Below the pieces are notes generated by a model that worked only from the letters and a program-made list of their open reading frames with translations, searched no databases and was not told where the DNA came from. Below, in pieces: positions 35,575-44,756 of a stretch of DNA of 64,000 nucleotides. The position numbers and the translations under genes were made by a program. The DNA comes from Streptomyces vietnamensis (GTDB taxonomy: Bacteria; Actinomycetota; Actinomycetes; Streptomycetales; Streptomycetaceae): assembly GCF_000830005.1 (NCBI RefSeq), contig NZ_CP010407.1:6150001-6214000 (forward strand), read 5' to 3'. The first letter of the stretch is position 1, and each line of letters opens with the position of its first letter.

Positions 35575-35622
35575 TCAGCAGGACGGGCGACACACGCAGC
35601 CCGCATAGCGGACGAGGTCCAT
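35575..35622 (-). CDS. 15-aa cysteine-rich leader peptide
   Basis: Peptide MDLVRYAGCVCRPSC, ending in Cys, with three Cys in the last seven residues. GGAGGG lies 5-6 nt before the ATG. Such short Cys-containing upstream frames are known as putative leader peptides before sulfur-metabolism genes in actinobacteria, where ribosome pausing at Cys codons controls the downstream gene. Here the next genes are cysteine dioxygenase and rhodanese. No clear attenuator hairpin was found in the 115-bp gap. Confidence 0.75.
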   Translation of the reverse strand: MDLVRYAGCVCRPSC

Positions 35623-35668
35623 ATGGACCCTCCGCCACAGGCGCACATCGGTGTCGGTCACGCTCCGG

Positions 35669-35697
35669 AGTACACCATGCGCGCCTGCGGGAATCAA
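35669..35697 (-). promoter_or_regulatory. Candidate promoter of the leader-cysteine dioxygenase operon
   Basis: On the minus strand, TTGATT (35697-35692) and TGTACT (35674-35669) are spaced by 17 bp, about 47 bp before the leader ATG. It overlaps the stop codon of the upstream monooxygenase gene. Motif match only. Confidence 0.3.
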
Positions 35698-37385
35698 TGC
35701 GTGTCCGCCGTGCGGTCGCTCGACACGGACACTTCGACGGCCTCCTCCGAGGGGGCCGTCTCCGCGGGATCCTCCTCGGTGGCCGGGCCGCCGCGGGCCG
35801 CGTCCGCCGCCGCGTACAGCTCCTCCGGGCGGACCCCGGAGAAGGCGGCGACGAGGTGCCCGTCGGGCCGTACCAGCAGGACGGCGTGGGCCGGAGCCCC
35901 CGGATAGGCCTCCGTCACCAGGACCTCGGCCTTCGCCGGGAGCGCCTCGACCGCCTCTTCGAGCCGGGGCATCACCCCCGCGCTGCGCCAGTGGCGCCGG
36001 TCCCACACCCCGGTGCCGGGGGCGACGAGGAGGACCAGGAGACGGCCCTGGCCGAGCCGGTCCCGGAGCCGTACGGTCGTGCCGTCGGGGGCGGTCACGC
36101 GGACGTCCTCGACCGGCGCGCCCGCCGGGGTGCCGACGGGCGTCTGCCCCTCGGTGTACGGAGGCGCGAGGGGGGAGTGGGGGTACGCCGGGGGCGCGCC
36201 GAGCGGGCCGCGCCCCACGTGGCCGTCGGTCAGCAGGGCGTCGTGGCCGCGCGTGGCCCCGGGCAGGTACGTCCGCAGGCCCCTGCCGCCGCGCAGCACC
36301 GGCAGCGACTGGTCCGCCGCGCGCAGTCGGGTCGCGACGGCCGTCCGCCGCTCGCTCTGGTAGCTGTCGAGCAGCCGCTCCGAGCCGCCGTGGTGCCAGG
36401 CGTGGGCGAGCTTCCACGCGAGGTTGTCCACGTCCCGCAGCCCCTCGTCGAGGCCCTGGGTGCCGACCGCGCCGAGCAGGTGCGCCGCGTCCCCGGCGAG
36501 CAGGACCCGGTCCACCCGCCAGCGGCGGGCGAGCCGGTGGTGCACGGTGTGGACGCCGGTGTCGATCAGCTCGTACGGGGGTGTCACGCCCTCGCACCAG
36601 CCGGCCAGGGTCTCGCGGATCCGGGCGACCAGCGCGTCCGGGGTGACCAGGTCGCCGCGGGGCGGCAGCAGCCAGTCGATCCGCCACACCCCGTCGGGCA
36701 GCGGGCGCGCGGTGATCTCCTCGGCCGCGCCGCGCCACGGGGGCTGACGGTGCAGCAGGGCCTCGCCGGGCCAGGGGAGTTCGGTGCGCAGCGCGGCGAC
36801 GGCGTGCCGCTCCACCGCCGTGCGGCCGGGGAATCGGATCCCGAGCAGCTTGCGTACGGTCGAACGGGCCCCGTCGCAGCCGACGAGATGGCTGCCGCGC
36901 CACCAGGTGCCCGCCGGGCCCCGGGTGTGGGCGACGATCCCGTCCCGGTCCTGCTCGATGGTGTCGAGCCGGGACTCGGTGACGAGCCGGATCAGCTTCT
37001 GCCGGGAGATGGCGTCGCGCAGTCCGCGGGCCAGAGCGTGCTGGGGGATGTGCAGCGGGGAGGCCGGGGAGGCGGGCGCGTCGGGGTCCTCGGACCACTC
37101 CTCCGTACCGCCGAGCCCGAGGTCGAGGGTGAGTCGGCGGACCTCCTGGCGGCGGCGCATGCCGCGCCAGCCGATCCAGCGGACGCCCTCGTCACGGAGG
37201 GTCGTGCAGCCGAGCCGCTCGACCATCGCGGCCATGTCGGCGCGCAGGACGACGCTGCGCGCCGGGCGGGACTCCTCCTTGCCGGCGCCCTCGTCGAGGA
37301 CGACGCTGGGTACGCCCTGCGCGGCGAGCGCGAGGGAGAGCGCGAGGCCGACCGGCCCCGCGCCCACGATGATCACCGGGTCCAC
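35694..37385 (-). CDS. FAD-dependent aromatic monooxygenase with C-terminal thioredoxin-like domain
   Basis: A 563-aa PHBH-type flavoprotein. The Rossmann motif VGAGPVGLALSLALA opens the protein; a DG motif (VGCDGARSTVRK) and a GD motif (VLLAGDAAHLLGAVGTQGLDEGLRD) follow. The C-terminal part (about 400-535) fits the thioredoxin-like domain of phenol hydroxylase relatives such as those in polyketide tailoring. The GTG at 37385 is chosen because AGGAG precedes it. Substrate unknown; no cluster partner is adjacent. Confidence 0.9.
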   Translation of the reverse strand: MDPVIIVGAGPVGLALSLALAAQGVPSVVLDEGAGKEESRPARSVVLRADMAAMVERLGCTTLRDEGVRWIGWRGMRRRQEVRRLTLDLGLGGTEEWSEDPDAPASPASPLHIPQHALARGLRDAISRQKLIRLVTESRLDTIEQDRDGIVAHTRGPAGTWWRGSHLVGCDGARSTVRKLLGIRFPGRTAVERHAVAALRTELPWPGEALLHRQPPWRGAAEEITARPLPDGVWRIDWLLPPRGDLVTPDALVARIRETLAGWCEGVTPPYELIDTGVHTVHHRLARRWRVDRVLLAGDAAHLLGAVGTQGLDEGLRDVDNLAWKLAHAWHHGGSERLLDSYQSERRTAVATRLRAADQSLPVLRGGRGLRTYLPGATRGHDALLTDGHVGRGPLGAPPAYPHSPLAPPYTEGQTPVGTPAGAPVEDVRVTAPDGTTVRLRDRLGQGRLLVLLVAPGTGVWDRRHWRSAGVMPRLEEAVEALPAKAEVLVTEAYPGAPAHAVLLVRPDGHLVAAFSGVRPEELYAAADAARGGPATEEDPAETAPSEEAVEVSVSSDRTADTH

Positions 37386-37577
37386 GGCGCGGCTCCTGAA
37401 GGCCGGACGGTCATGAGGGCAGCACATCCGAGTGTGGCACGAGCCCGGTGGTTGATCACAGACCGTATGCAACCCACTGAGGGTGCCCGCGTCAAGCGAC
37501 GGGGTGGGCGCGGTGCGGCCGACCTGAAGTCGGTGCCGCTCCGGCCCACCCCTGTGGTCCCACGGACCCCTGCGGGG

Positions 37578-38468
37578 TCAGGCGCCGCTGACGGCCTCCG
37601 ACTTCGCCTCGGGGGCTCCGGCCTGGGCCGGGATGGTCGCCGAGGGGGACTTCCTGCCCTGCCGCAGCCGCCTCTCCAGGCGGCCCGCGAGGGTGGTGAG
37701 GAGGAAGTTGATGGCGATGTAGATGAGCGCGATGACCGTGAGGGTGGCGATCGTGTTGGCGCCGTAGTTGGCCGTGATCTGCCGGTTCTGGCTGAGGAGT
37801 TCCGCGAAGCCGAGCAGGGCGCCGCCGAGCGCGGTGTCCTTGACGATGACGACGAGCTGGCTGACCAGGGCCGGGAGCATGACGGTCACGGCCTGCGGCA
37901 GCAGCACGTACAGCATCGTCTGGCCCTTGCGCATGCCGAGCGCGACGGCCGCGTCGCCCTGGCCCCGGGGGAGGGAGAGCACGCCGGCCCGGACGACCTC
38001 CGCGATGACGGAGGCGTTGTAGAGCACCAGGCCGGTGACGACCGCGTACAGCGGGCGGAAGTCGGAGCTGACGGTCGTGAACTCGCGGTACACGGCGCTC
38101 GCGAACATCATCAGGAGCAGGACCGGGATGGCGCGGAAGAACTCCACGACCGCGCCGACCGGCACGCGCACCCAGCGGTGGTCGGAGAGCCGGCCGATGC
38201 CGAGGGCCGCGCCGAGCGGCAGGGCGATCACGATGGAGAGAGCGGCGGCCCTGAGGGTCTCGGTGAGGCCGGGCAGCAGGTACGTCGTCCAGACCTTGGA
38301 GTCGGTGACGAACGGACTCCACTTGTCGGCGTCCAGCTGGTGCTTCTCGTCCAGGGCTCCCAGCACCCACCAGGCCACCAGGGCGAGGACGGCCAGGAAG
38401 ACGATCGTGTAGACGACGTTGCGCCGCTTCGCGCGCGGGCCGGGGGTGTCGTACAGGACGGAGCTCAT
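37578..38468 (-). CDS. gluD: Glutamate ABC transporter permease GluD
   Basis: A 296-aa polar amino acid permease with five to six membrane segments and the EAA loop (DAAVALGMRKGQTMLYVLLPQAV). Its ATG overlaps the gluC stop by 4 bp. It is the last gene of gluABCD and forms the membrane channel with GluC. Confidence 0.92.
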   Translation of the reverse strand: MSSVLYDTPGPRAKRRNVVYTIVFLAVLALVAWWVLGALDEKHQLDADKWSPFVTDSKVWTTYLLPGLTETLRAAALSIVIALPLGAALGIGRLSDHRWVRVPVGAVVEFFRAIPVLLLMMFASAVYREFTTVSSDFRPLYAVVTGLVLYNASVIAEVVRAGVLSLPRGQGDAAVALGMRKGQTMLYVLLPQAVTVMLPALVSQLVVIVKDTALGGALLGFAELLSQNRQITANYGANTIATLTVIALIYIAINFLLTTLAGRLERRLRQGRKSPSATIPAQAGAPEAKSEAVSGA

Positions 38469-39139
38469 CGCTTCACCGCCAGTCGCTTGGCCGCCCAGCC
38501 GAGGACCAGGCCGGTGGGGAGGGTGAGGACGATGAAGCCGAAGGCGAAGATCGCGAAGACGGTGAAGAGCGCGTCGGTCTCGTTCTCCATCATCGTCTTC
38601 ATGAGGAGCGAGGTCTCGGCGGCGCCGATCGCGGCCGCCACGGTGGTGTTCTTCGTGAGGGCGATCAGGACGTTGGCGAGCGGGGTCACCGCGGCGCGGA
38701 AGGCCTGCGGGAGGACCACGAGGCGGAGGACCTGGGTGAAGCTCAGGCCCAGGGCGCGGGCGGCCTCGGCCTGGCCCGGCGGCACGGTGTTGATGCCCGA
38801 GCGCAGCGCCTCGCAGACGAAGGTGCCGGTGTAGGCGACGAGACCGAGGACGGCGAGGCGGAAGCCGATGTTCTCGGAGCGGTCCGCGCCGAGCGAGACG
38901 CCGAGGGTCTGGTTGAGGCCCAGCAGGCAGGCGACGAGGACGACCGTCAGCGGAGTGTTCCGGACGACGTTCACGTACGCGGTGGCGAAGCCCCGCATCA
39001 GCGGGACCGGGCTGACCCGCATCGCGACCAGGGCCGTGCCCCAGATCAGCGAGCCGAGCGCCGAGTAGAGGGCGAGCTGCGCCGTCACCCAGAAGGCGCC
39101 GAGCAGGTCGTACTGCCCGGAATCAAGAAAGTCGAACAC
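38465..39139 (-). CDS. gluC: Glutamate ABC transporter permease GluC
   Basis: A 224-aa inner-membrane permease with the EAA loop EAARALGLSFTQVLRLVVLPQAFR and YVNVVRNTPL near the start of the conserved domain. It is coupled to gluD by a 4-bp overlap and separated from gluB by a hairpin-rich 117-bp gap. Confidence 0.92.
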   Translation of the reverse strand: MFDFLDSGQYDLLGAFWVTAQLALYSALGSLIWGTALVAMRVSPVPLMRGFATAYVNVVRNTPLTVVLVACLLGLNQTLGVSLGADRSENIGFRLAVLGLVAYTGTFVCEALRSGINTVPPGQAEAARALGLSFTQVLRLVVLPQAFRAAVTPLANVLIALTKNTTVAAAIGAAETSLLMKTMMENETDALFTVFAIFAFGFIVLTLPTGLVLGWAAKRLAVKR

Positions 39140-39178
39140 GATGCCCCGCGCTCTCCCCTGGTGGTCGGTCGGTGTGGA

Positions 39179-39239
39179 GGCCGCCGCGTGGGCGGCGGCC
39201 GGTGCCGGTGCGACGGCCGCCCGTGCGCGGGGCGGCCGT
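39179..39239 (-). terminator. Two hairpins between gluB and gluC
   Basis: Inverted repeats GGCCGCCGC/GCGGCGGCC (39179-39200) and ACGGCCGCCC/GGGCGGCCGT (39213-39239). Such structures after a binding-protein gene usually stabilise its mRNA and reduce read-through to the permeases. Functional role inferred. Confidence 0.6.
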
Positions 39240-39256
39240 CACCACGGAGGCGCGGG

Positions 39257-40078
39257 TTACTTCTGGACCGCCGGCGCGGGCTCGTACTTGTAGCCCGAGG
39301 GGCCGAAGTTCTTCTTGACGAGCTTCTCCCAGGTGCCGTCGGAGACCATCTTCTCCAGCGCCTTGTTGATCTTGCCGCGCAGCTCGTCGTCGCCCTTCTT
39401 CAGGCCGATGCCGTAGTTCTCGTCGCTCATCTTCAGGCCGACGAGCTTGAACTTGCCCTGGAGCTCCTTCTGCGAGGCGTAGCCGGCGAGGATGGAGGCG
39501 TCCGTGGTCAGGGCGTCGACGGCCTTGTTCTCCAGGCCGGTGAGGCACTCGGAGTAGCCGCCGAGCTGCTGGAGGTCGGCCTTCGGGGCCAGCTTCTCCT
39601 TGACGTTCTGCGCGGAGGTCGAGCCGGTGACCGAGCAGAGCTTCTTGGAGTTGAGGTCCTCGACCTTGGTGATCGAGTTGTCGTCGGCGCGGACGAGGAG
39701 GTCCTGGTGGGTCAGGAAGTACGGACCCGCGAAGTCGACCTCCTTCTTGCGCTTGTCGTTGATCGAGTAGCTGGCGACGACGAACTTGACGTCACCGTTC
39801 TTGATCAGGTTCTCGCGCTCGGCGCTGGGCGCCTGCTTCCAGTTGATCTTGTCCTCGGAGTAGCCGAGCTCCTTGGCCACGTACGTGGCGACGTCGACGT
39901 CGAAGCCGGCGTACTTGCCGTCCGGGGTCTTCAGGCCGAGGCCCGGCTGGTCGAACTTGATGCCGATGTTGATCTTGTCGCCGTTGCTGCCGGAGTCGGA
40001 GCCGCTGCCACAGGCGGTGGCGGTCAGGGCGAGGACGACGGCGGCCGCGGCGGCGGCGGAGACGCTGCGAAGCTTCAT
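39257..40078 (-). CDS. gluB: Glutamate-binding lipoprotein GluB
   Basis: A 273-aa solute-binding lipoprotein of the amino acid ABC family. A signal peptide with lipobox LTATAC gives lipidation at Cys23. The periplasmic-binding-protein type 2 fold follows, with GFDVDVATYVAKELGY and two Cys residues (KLCSV and SECLTG) as in corynebacterial GluB. It captures glutamate for GluCD and GluA. Confidence 0.93.
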   Translation of the reverse strand: MKLRSVSAAAAAAVVLALTATACGSGSDSGSNGDKINIGIKFDQPGLGLKTPDGKYAGFDVDVATYVAKELGYSEDKINWKQAPSAERENLIKNGDVKFVVASYSINDKRKKEVDFAGPYFLTHQDLLVRADDNSITKVEDLNSKKLCSVTGSTSAQNVKEKLAPKADLQQLGGYSECLTGLENKAVDALTTDASILAGYASQKELQGKFKLVGLKMSDENYGIGLKKGDDELRGKINKALEKMVSDGTWEKLVKKNFGPSGYKYEPAPAVQK

Positions 40079-40132
40079 GGAGGAAAGTCCCTTGAGTAGG
40101 CGTGAGTTGGGAAGACTAGGTCGTCGGCCGGC

Positions 40133-40918
<786 letters not shown>

Positions 40919-40967
40919 CGGCCTCTTGCTCCGTCCTCCTCGGTTGGGGAGGACACTAGAGACCCGA

Positions 40968-40990
40968 TGTGACGAGCGTCATCACATCTG
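40968..40990. promoter_or_regulatory. Inverted repeat upstream of gluA
   Basis: GATGTGACGA-GCG-TCATCACATC: 10-bp arms matching at 9 of 10 positions, centred about 60 bp before the gluA start codon in the 295-bp gap shared with the divergent response regulator gene. The TGTGA/TCACA halves recall CRP or GntR-type sites, but the spacing differs from CRP. The rest of the gap shows no gene. Confidence 0.5.
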
Positions 40991-41213
40991 AGCGGAAATT
41001 GAGGATAACGATACGGCCGCAACCGGACACAGTGCGTGAAGGTGACGCCTCGCGCCGTACCGGGTCCATAACGGAAACGGCTGCGTAACAGGGGGACACT
41101 TGACTGTGACACCCATGTTCGGTGTTCATGCCCTGGTGGCACCTGGTACACAGAGAGCCGCCATCGGCAGAACCGAGGACCCAGGACTCAAGGACTTCAC
41201 GGAGGAGGTACGC

Positions 41214-41927
41214 ATGCGACTGCTGCTCGTCGAGGACGACGACCACGTCGCCGCCGCCCTCTCCGCGATCCTCGCGAAGCACGGCTTCATGGTCACGCAC
41301 GCCCGCAACGGCGAGGAGGCGCTCCAGGCCGTCCTGCCCACCGCGCAGGGCGAGCGGCCCTCGTACGGGGTGATCCTGCTCGACCTCGGCCTGCCCGACC
41401 AGGACGGCTACCAGGTCTGCGGCCGCATCCGGAAGCTCACCACCACCCCCGTGATCATGGTGACCGCGCGCGGAGACGTGCGCTCCCGGATCCACGGGCT
41501 CAACCTCGGAGCCGACGACTACGTCGTCAAGCCCTACGACCCCGGCGAGCTCCTCGCCCGCATCCACGCCGTCAGCCGGCGCCGCGCCGGAGCCGAGGAG
41601 ACCGCGGGGACCGAGGGCGCCACCGACGGGACCGTGCTGCGGCTCGGCCCCGTCACCGTCGAGCTGCCCACCCGCCGGGTCAGCGTCGACGGCGAGAGCG
41701 TCCCGCTCACCCGCAAGGAGTTCGACCTGCTCGCCCTCCTCGCCCAGCGGCCCGGAGTCGTCTTCCGCCGCGAGCAGATCATCAGCGAGGTCTGGCACAC
41801 CAGCTGGGAGGGGACCGGCCGCACCCTGGAGGTGCACGTCGCCTCCCTGCGCTCCAAGCTGCGGATGCCCGCCCTGATCGAGACCGTGCGCGGCGTCGGC
41901 TACCGCCTCGTCGCCCCCGCCGCGTAA
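41214..41927 (+). CDS. OmpR-family response regulator
   Basis: A 237-aa regulator with receiver domain (acidic pocket EDDD, phosphoacceptor Asp57 in ILLDLGLPD, Lys in VVKPY) and a C-terminal winged-helix domain (LTRKEFDLLALLAQRPGVVFRR, ending RGVGYRL). The ATG at 41214 has GGAGGAGG 5 nt upstream. It is followed by its kinase gene after 21 bp. The pair is divergent from gluABCD and convergent with a TAXI binding protein gene. Signal unknown. Confidence 0.95.
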   Translation: MRLLLVEDDDHVAAALSAILAKHGFMVTHARNGEEALQAVLPTAQGERPSYGVILLDLGLPDQDGYQVCGRIRKLTTTPVIMVTARGDVRSRIHGLNLGADDYVVKPYDPGELLARIHAVSRRRAGAEETAGTEGATDGTVLRLGPVTVELPTRRVSVDGESVPLTRKEFDLLALLAQRPGVVFRREQIISEVWHTSWEGTGRTLEVHVASLRSKLRMPALIETVRGVGYRLVAPAA

Positions 41928-41948
41928 CCCCTCCGGACGGCCCCTGAC

Positions 41949-43361
41949 GTGCGCACCCGACTCCTCCCGCTGCTCATCGTGCTGATGGCCGGCGTGCTGC
42001 TCGCCCTCGGCTTCCCGCTCGCCGCCAGCCTCGCCGCGTCCGAGCAGCAGCGGGTCGTCGTCGACCGCCTCGACGACGCCGCGCGCTTCGCCGCCCTCGC
42101 CCAGTTCGTCAGCGAGAGCAACCCCGGCACCGACGAGCGGCAGGCCACCCTCAGCGGTGAACTCGCCAGCTACCACGACGTGTACGGCATCCGCGCCGGG
42201 ATCTTCTACCGCGACAACCGCTCCATGGCCGCCGCCCCCGAGGACTGGGTCGTCCCGTACGACGGGGAGGGCCGGCGCGCCTTCAACGAGGCGCTGCTCG
42301 GGCGCCGCAGCCACGACCCGCCCCAGGTCTGGCCCTGGCAGGGCGACGCCCGGCTCACCATCGCCTCGCCCGTCGTCCGCGACGGGGACGTCGTCGCCGT
42401 CGTCGTCACCGACTCGCCCACCGGACAGCTCCGCTCCCGCATCCTGCGCGGCTGGCTGCTGATCTTCGCCGGCGAGGCCGCCGCGATGCTCCTCGCCGTC
42501 GGCGCCGCCTTCCGGCTCACCGGCTGGGTCCTCCGCCCGGTCCGCGTCCTCGACGCCGTCACCCACGACATCGCCACCGGGCAGATGAACTCCCGCGTCG
42601 CCGCCACCGGCGGACCGCCCGAACTGCGGCGCCTCGCCCGCTCGTTCAACGAGATGGCCGACAACGTCGAGGACGCGCTCGAACAGCAGCGGGCCTTCGT
42701 CGCCGACGCCTCCCACCAGCTGCGCAACCCGCTGGCCGCGCTGCTCCTGCGGATCGAGCTGCTCGCCCTGGAGCTCCCCGAGGGCAACGAGGAGATCGCC
42801 TCCGTACGGACCGAGGGCAAGCGCCTCGCGCAGGTCCTCGACGACCTCCTCGACCTGGCGCTCGCCGAGCACGCGGCGGCCGAGCTGCGCCTCACCGACG
42901 TCGGCGCCCTCACCGACGAGCGGGTCGCCTCCTGGCGGCCGGTCGCCGAGGACAAGGGCGTCGACCTGACCGGGGAGTGCGGGGCGGTCACCGCCTGGGC
43001 GGACCCGGTGGCCCTCTCCAGCGCCCTCGACGCCGTGATCGACAACGCGCTGAAGTTCACCCCCGCCGGAGAATCGGTCACGGTCACCGTCGTCCCCGAC
43101 CGGTCGACCGTCGCCGTCGTCGTCGCCGACCACGGGCCCGGCCTCACCGAGGAGGAGCTCGGCCGCGTCGGCGACCGCTTCTGGCGCTCCGGCCGGCACC
43201 AGAACGTCAAGGGCTCGGGCCTCGGCCTCTCCATCGCGCGCGTCCTGCTGACGGCGGGCGGCGGAGGCGTGACCTTCGCCCCGAACGAGCCGCACGGGCT
43301 CCGGGTGACGGTCACGGTGCCGCGCCACGCGCCCGCGGAGCGGGAGCCGGACAGGCCTTAG
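41949..43361 (+). CDS. Membrane sensor histidine kinase
   Basis: A 470-aa kinase. Two membrane helices (about 6-28 and 172-194) flank an extracytoplasmic sensor of about 140 residues; a HAMP linker, HisKA (phosphoacceptor His256 in DASHQLRNPLAA) and HATPase (VIDNALKFTPAG, DHGPGL, GSGLGLSIA) follow. A GTG start gives a short N-terminus before the first helix. It forms a pair with the OmpR regulator upstream. Its stop codon lies inside a strong hairpin. Confidence 0.94.
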   Translation: MRTRLLPLLIVLMAGVLLALGFPLAASLAASEQQRVVVDRLDDAARFAALAQFVSESNPGTDERQATLSGELASYHDVYGIRAGIFYRDNRSMAAAPEDWVVPYDGEGRRAFNEALLGRRSHDPPQVWPWQGDARLTIASPVVRDGDVVAVVVTDSPTGQLRSRILRGWLLIFAGEAAAMLLAVGAAFRLTGWVLRPVRVLDAVTHDIATGQMNSRVAATGGPPELRRLARSFNEMADNVEDALEQQRAFVADASHQLRNPLAALLLRIELLALELPEGNEEIASVRTEGKRLAQVLDDLLDLALAEHAAAELRLTDVGALTDERVASWRPVAEDKGVDLTGECGAVTAWADPVALSSALDAVIDNALKFTPAGESVTVTVVPDRSTVAVVVADHGPGLTEEELGRVGDRFWRSGRHQNVKGSGLGLSIARVLLTAGGGGVTFAPNEPHGLRVTVTVPRHAPAEREPDRP

Positions 43362-43372
43362 GGCCTGTCCGG
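43347..43372. terminator. Bidirectional terminator between the kinase and TAXI genes
   Basis: Perfect 11-bp palindrome CCGGACAGGCC/GGCCTGTCCGG with a 4-nt loop that includes part of the kinase stop codon. A third copy of CCGGACAGGCC follows at 43383-43393, adjoining the TAXI gene stop. Confidence 0.8.
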
Positions 43373-43393
43373 TGGATCAGGGCCGGACAGGCC

Positions 43394-44392
43394 CTAGGGC
43401 TTCACCGACTGGTAGTAGCGCCGCGCGCCGTCGTGGAGCTTCAGGGGCTCGGTGTAGACCGCCGTCCGCAGGTCCACCAGCTGGGCCGGGTGGACCTGGC
43501 GGCCGATCCCGTCCCTGCTTCTGATCACCGTACGGGTGAAGCCCTCCACCAGGTCCTCGTCCGCGTCCACCGTGGTGACCAGCAGGTTCGCCACCGCCAG
43601 GGTCGCGACCGGCTGTCCGTCCTGCGCCTTGTCGTAGGCGTCCGCCGGGATCACCGCCGACCGGTAGAACCGGGTCGAATCGCCGACGTCGTGCAGCCGG
43701 TCGACCAGCTTCGCGTCCAGCGGGATCAGCCGGATCGGGAAGCGCTCGGACAGCTTCTGCACCGCCTGGGTGGGCAGTCCGCCGGACCAGAAGAAGGCGT
43801 CGAGCTCGCCGCGCTCCAGGAGCCCCGGCATGGTGTCGATGCCCGCCGAGACCGGTTGGACGTCCCGGACGGGAGCCAGGCCGGCCGCCGCGAGCACCCG
43901 GTCGGCGATCAGTCGTACGCCGGACCCGTCCTGGCCCACGCCGACCCGCAGCCCGCGCAGGTCCCGGACCTTCTGCAGCGAGGAGCCCTTGCGCACGACG
44001 AGCTGGACGTAGTCGTCGTAGAGCCGTGCGCAGCCGCGCAGCCGCTCGAAGCCGGGCCTGCGCTCGCGCTGGTACTGGGCCACCGCGTCGGCCGTCGCGA
44101 CCGTGAAGTCGGCCTTGCCGGTCGCCACCCGGGCCAGGTTCTGCTGGGAGCCCTCGCTGGCCTTGAGCGTTATCGACACCTCGGGCAGGTCCTGCGCCAG
44201 GGCGTTCTTGAGGAGCTCCCCGTACTGCTGGTAGACGCCGGTGGGGACGCCCGTGCTGAAGGTGACCGAGCCGCTCGGGGCGGGGGAGCCGAAGGGGGCC
44301 AGCCACCACACGAGCACCCCGCCCAGCGCGAGCAGCGCCGCCGAGACCGCCAGGAGACGGCGGCGGGCGGCACGGGAGAGCGAGGCGAACAT
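43394..44392 (-). CDS. TAXI-family TRAP-type solute-binding protein
   Basis: A 332-aa protein with an N-terminal hydrophobic anchor (about 12-34, LLAVSAALLALGGVLVWWL) and a TAXI-type binding domain (TFSTGVPTGVYQQYGELL, TADAVAQYQ, VGVGQDGSGVRLIADRVLAAAGL, AFFWSGGLPTQAV). No lipobox Cys is present, so it is probably membrane-tethered. TAXI proteins normally feed a fused TRAP permease, but no TRAP permease gene lies nearby. Its neighbour is a two-component system, so a ligand-sensing role is possible. Confidence 0.88.
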   Translation of the reverse strand: MFASLSRAARRRLLAVSAALLALGGVLVWWLAPFGSPAPSGSVTFSTGVPTGVYQQYGELLKNALAQDLPEVSITLKASEGSQQNLARVATGKADFTVATADAVAQYQRERRPGFERLRGCARLYDDYVQLVVRKGSSLQKVRDLRGLRVGVGQDGSGVRLIADRVLAAAGLAPVRDVQPVSAGIDTMPGLLERGELDAFFWSGGLPTQAVQKLSERFPIRLIPLDAKLVDRLHDVGDSTRFYRSAVIPADAYDKAQDGQPVATLAVANLLVTTVDADEDLVEGFTRTVIRSRDGIGRQVHPAQLVDLRTAVYTEPLKLHDGARRYYQSVKP

Positions 44393-44724
44393 GCAGCGAT
44401 CCTGCCAGGTGGCCGACGTGTCTGGCCAGGATCGGCGGTACGGGGACTCCGGGGCGGCCGTCGTGCGGATCGGTGCGCCCGGCGCCGGCGGGCCGGTCCG
44501 CACGACCCCGAGTGCGCTCCGCCGAAGTGGTGAGCGGGCCCGTCGGTGCGCCCCGCGCCGTGTGTCGCGCCGGGGTGCCGGGGCCCCGGCGGTTAGCGTC
44601 GGAGCGCGCTCGGTGATCTTGAGGACAGTCCCCTGTCCGCCCCTGGCGTCCCCTTCCGAGCCGCCCGACCCGAAGCGTGACGTCGTCCCGCCGTCCCGCG
44701 CCCGTCGACCCGGCCGGCCCGCAG
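44393..44724. other. Gene-free region between the TAXI and gltX-like genes
   Basis: About 330 bp with no supported gene. GC-rich short palindromes occur (for example GCCGGGGCCCCGGC near 44576), but no RNA gene or convincing promoter was recognised. It marks the change from conserved core genes to the accessory cluster. Confidence 0.5.
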
Positions 44725-44756
44725 TGCCGCCTCACCCCGCCACGGCGGTGAGGCGG
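44725..44756 (-). terminator. Hairpin at the 3' end of the gltX-like gene
   Basis: Inverted repeat CCGCCTCACC/GGTGAGGCGG around CCGCCACG CGG-rich loop sequence; it overlaps the last codons and the stop of the minus-strand gene. Confidence 0.5.

Noticed and set aside
35575..35622. The Cys-rich 15-aa peptide as a RiPP precursor
   Set aside because: No modifying enzyme, protease or exporter gene adjoins it, and its position before cysteine dioxygenase fits a leader peptide far better.
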